Shown here in pieces: positions 46,586-47,587 of a stretch of DNA of 47,587 bases. The notes under the pieces are model-generated. The model was given only the letters and a program-made list of their open reading frames with translations, had not been told where the DNA came from and ran no database searches. The stretch comes from Campylobacterota bacterium (GTDB lineage: Bacteria > Campylobacterota_A > Desulfurellia > JAADFJ01), in NCBI GenBank assembly GCA_013152955.1, contig JAADFJ010000039.1, positions 1-47,587 on the forward strand, written 5' to 3'. Positions within the stretch are counted from its first letter, which is position 1. The number at the start of each line of letters is the position of its first letter. A program made the translations under genes and the position numbers.

Positions 46586-46675
46586 GCGACCGCTGCACAA
46601 TAAACAGATACACAGAAGTCAAAGAAAGGGCAAGATTCAGAAATTAAAATTTAAGGTACTGACCTCGGTTAGTTA
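46586..46675. repeat. MITE left half between the two pilin genes
   Basis: GCGACCGCTGCACAATAAAC with the following ATACACAGAAGTCAAAGAAA matches the left part of the 44595 MITE for about 90 bases and then stops near the end of pilin copy 2. It begins seven bases upstream of the -35 box of pilin copy 1. Confidence 0.65.
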
Positions 46676-46693
46676 AAAGCGCTTCTGTTGATT

Positions 46694-46921
46694 TTATGGA
46701 TAAACCTCGTGATCTGCAAAATATGCCTCTGCGGCTGTCTGAACATTCTTCAGATCGCTCAATGATGCCACATTGAATGCATTCTGTCTGTATTTTATAT
46801 ACTGCGGAACTGCAATCGCAAGCAGAATTGCAATGATTGCAATAACAACAAGAAGTTCGATGAGGGTAAAACCTTTCCGGCCGTCACGCCTTTCTCTGAA
46901 CTTTTCAACAAGTTTGTTCAT
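46694..46921 (-). CDS. pilA: short type IV pilin, Geobacter PilA-like (copy 2)
   Basis: A 75-aa prepilin paralogous to copy 1 and the same length: leader [17 protein letters not shown], then [20 protein letters not shown] with Glu5, and the same end ADHEVYP. Aromatics again fall at 1, 24, 27, 32, 50, 51 and 57. Differences between the copies are mainly conservative (A/I, A/V, Y/F), so both seem to be under selection rather than decaying. The start is the ATG at 46921 with GAGG upstream; the track adds [10 protein letters not shown] without support. Each copy has its own promoter, so they can be expressed separately. Confidence 0.88.
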   Translation of the reverse strand: MNKLVEKFRERRDGRKGFTLIELLVVIAIIAILLAIAVPQYIKYRQNAFNVASLSDLKNVQTAAEAYFADHEVYP

Positions 46922-47057
46922 CAAAACCTCTTTTTTTCCTTCGGTAACCATTTTGCAAATATCTTACGCTTGTCACAATCATCTCCGATACATGCACGCA
47001 AGCATTATTCTCAACCTGCTTCAGTGTTTTGTACCTATCAAATCTGATACTAAATAT

Positions 47058-47086
47058 AATTTATGATTAAATTTACAACTTGTCAA
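47058..47086 (-). promoter_or_regulatory. promoter of pilin copy 2
   Basis: TTGACA (47081-47086), 17-base spacer, TAAATT. Spacer and downstream bases (TAGTATCAGATTT) are shared with the copy 1 promoter. The leader is about 130 bases. Confidence 0.75.
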
Positions 47087-47165
47087 GACGACGCACCTTC
47101 TTTAGTTTTTAAATAACAAAAATGTTAGATGAGATTGCCGCGCTCGCAATGTTCCATATTAAAAG

Positions 47166-47513
47166 TCAAGCACTTTTACAACTTTTTTTAAATCTTTTTT
47201 CTGCAAAATCAGCATCAAATGCTAATTGACTCTTCAATACTCCAAATGCCTGCCTGATCAATTTGTTGGCTATTGCTATTGCAATCTGTCTCCATACTTT
47301 GCCCTTGGCCTTTAACCGCTCATATAGATCTTTACAGGGTTTGTTAAATCTAACAGCTGAAAGTGCGCACATAAAAAGCATTTTACGGATATAGGGGCTG
47401 CCCTTCTTGGAAATACTGCCTTTTGTCTTTACGGAACTGCCCGATTCAAATGGACTTGGGAGACCGCTTCCTATTTTGTGTAAGTCGTTTTTACTAATGT
47501 AATTATACAACAT
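47166..47513 (-). pseudogene. IS110-family transposase, C-terminal fragment
   Basis: Residues 20-100 match the Transposase_20 domain of IS110/IS1111 enzymes: ESGSSVKTKGSISKKGSPYIRKMLFMCALSAVRFNKPCKDLYERLKAKGK, then IAIANKLIRQAFGVLK. The N-terminal DEDD catalytic domain is missing. A stop codon lies in the same frame just before the ATG, so the fragment is 5'-broken rather than merely cut by the window edge. The ends of the element cannot be seen. Confidence 0.75.
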
Positions 47514-47587
47514 TTTTCCTTATATATCCATCAAGTCTATCTTTAAAAATAATAGAAAATTGAGAGATGATTTCAGCCCAGTTTGAG

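Noticed and set aside
46922-47057. Possible GEMM (cyclic-di-GMP) riboswitch in the pilin leaders
   Set aside because: GGTTACCGAAGG near the pilin 2 start resembles the 3' part of GEMM, but the conserved GCAAA-type 5' half and tetraloop are missing in both leaders.

Overview
The window looks like a chromosomal segment of an AT-rich Gram-negative bacterium with an anaerobic style of carbon metabolism. Lineage clues are an alpha/beta glycyl-tRNA synthetase (glyQS), an Aquifex-type aconitase, HflKC, phosphatidylserine decarboxylase, a TRAP transporter, a stand-alone ThiD2-like protein and short Geobacter-like type IV pilins. Together these suggest a deltaproteobacterial or Deferribacter-like lineage. 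That placement is inference; no rRNA is present.

Layout. 1-4.8 kb: the end of an MFS transporter, fetB, a decayed transposase, ymdB and pcm, with repeat debris between them. 4.8-10.8 kb: a seven-gene minus-strand operon under one good promoter. It holds two class III (CaiB/BaiF) CoA-transferase subunits, a zinc-ribbon protein, a 60-aa Cys-rich protein, two unrecognised proteins and an aryl-CoA-ligase-like enzyme. This is the strongest candidate for an undescribed catabolic system. 11.1-12.8 kb: a complete IS1182-type element (TAAT target duplication), then tRNA-Asn. 13.0-15.8 kb: dctM-dctQ-dctP TRAP genes, divergent from asd. 17.1-19.8 kb: an EmrAB-type efflux pair. 19.8-26.7 kb: a compact minus-strand operon (thioesterase, xseB, ispA, hisB, mtaB, metallo-beta-lactamase-fold hydrolase, lipid kinase-like, nadE) interrupted by a MITE that supplies the hisB stop codon. 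26.7-29.3 kb: tRNA-Leu, metK and ahcY. 29.4 kb: a CsoR-type repressor. 29.9-37.6 kb: a minus-strand run (rhomboid, glyQ, glyS, guaB, phospholipase D-like, thiD2-like, serS) ending in two tRNA-Ser genes. 37.7-44.5 kb: psd, an RRM protein with a structured leader, ftsY, hflK, hflC and aconitase. 44.6-47.6 kb: a second complete MITE, an SDR oxidoreductase, two tandem short pilins with near-consensus promoters, and the 3' end of an IS110-type transposase.

How it works together. The ligase/CoA-transferase operon probably activates and trades CoA among organic acids; the TRAP system 2.3 kb away could import such acids, but that link is only positional. metK and ahcY make and recycle S-adenosylmethionine (for example for Pcm and MtaB). 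ispA, hisB and nadE are housekeeping biosynthesis. serS is followed directly by two of its substrate tRNAs. The two pilins keep the aromatic positions of Geobacter PilA and could take part in extracellular electron transfer.

The intergenic spaces are unusually rich in repeats: a MITE family with about 30-bp inverted ends and 5-bp target duplications, a second dispersed repeat with a coding-like pattern, small palindromes (two of them inside the IS transposase), and remnants of at least two further transposases.
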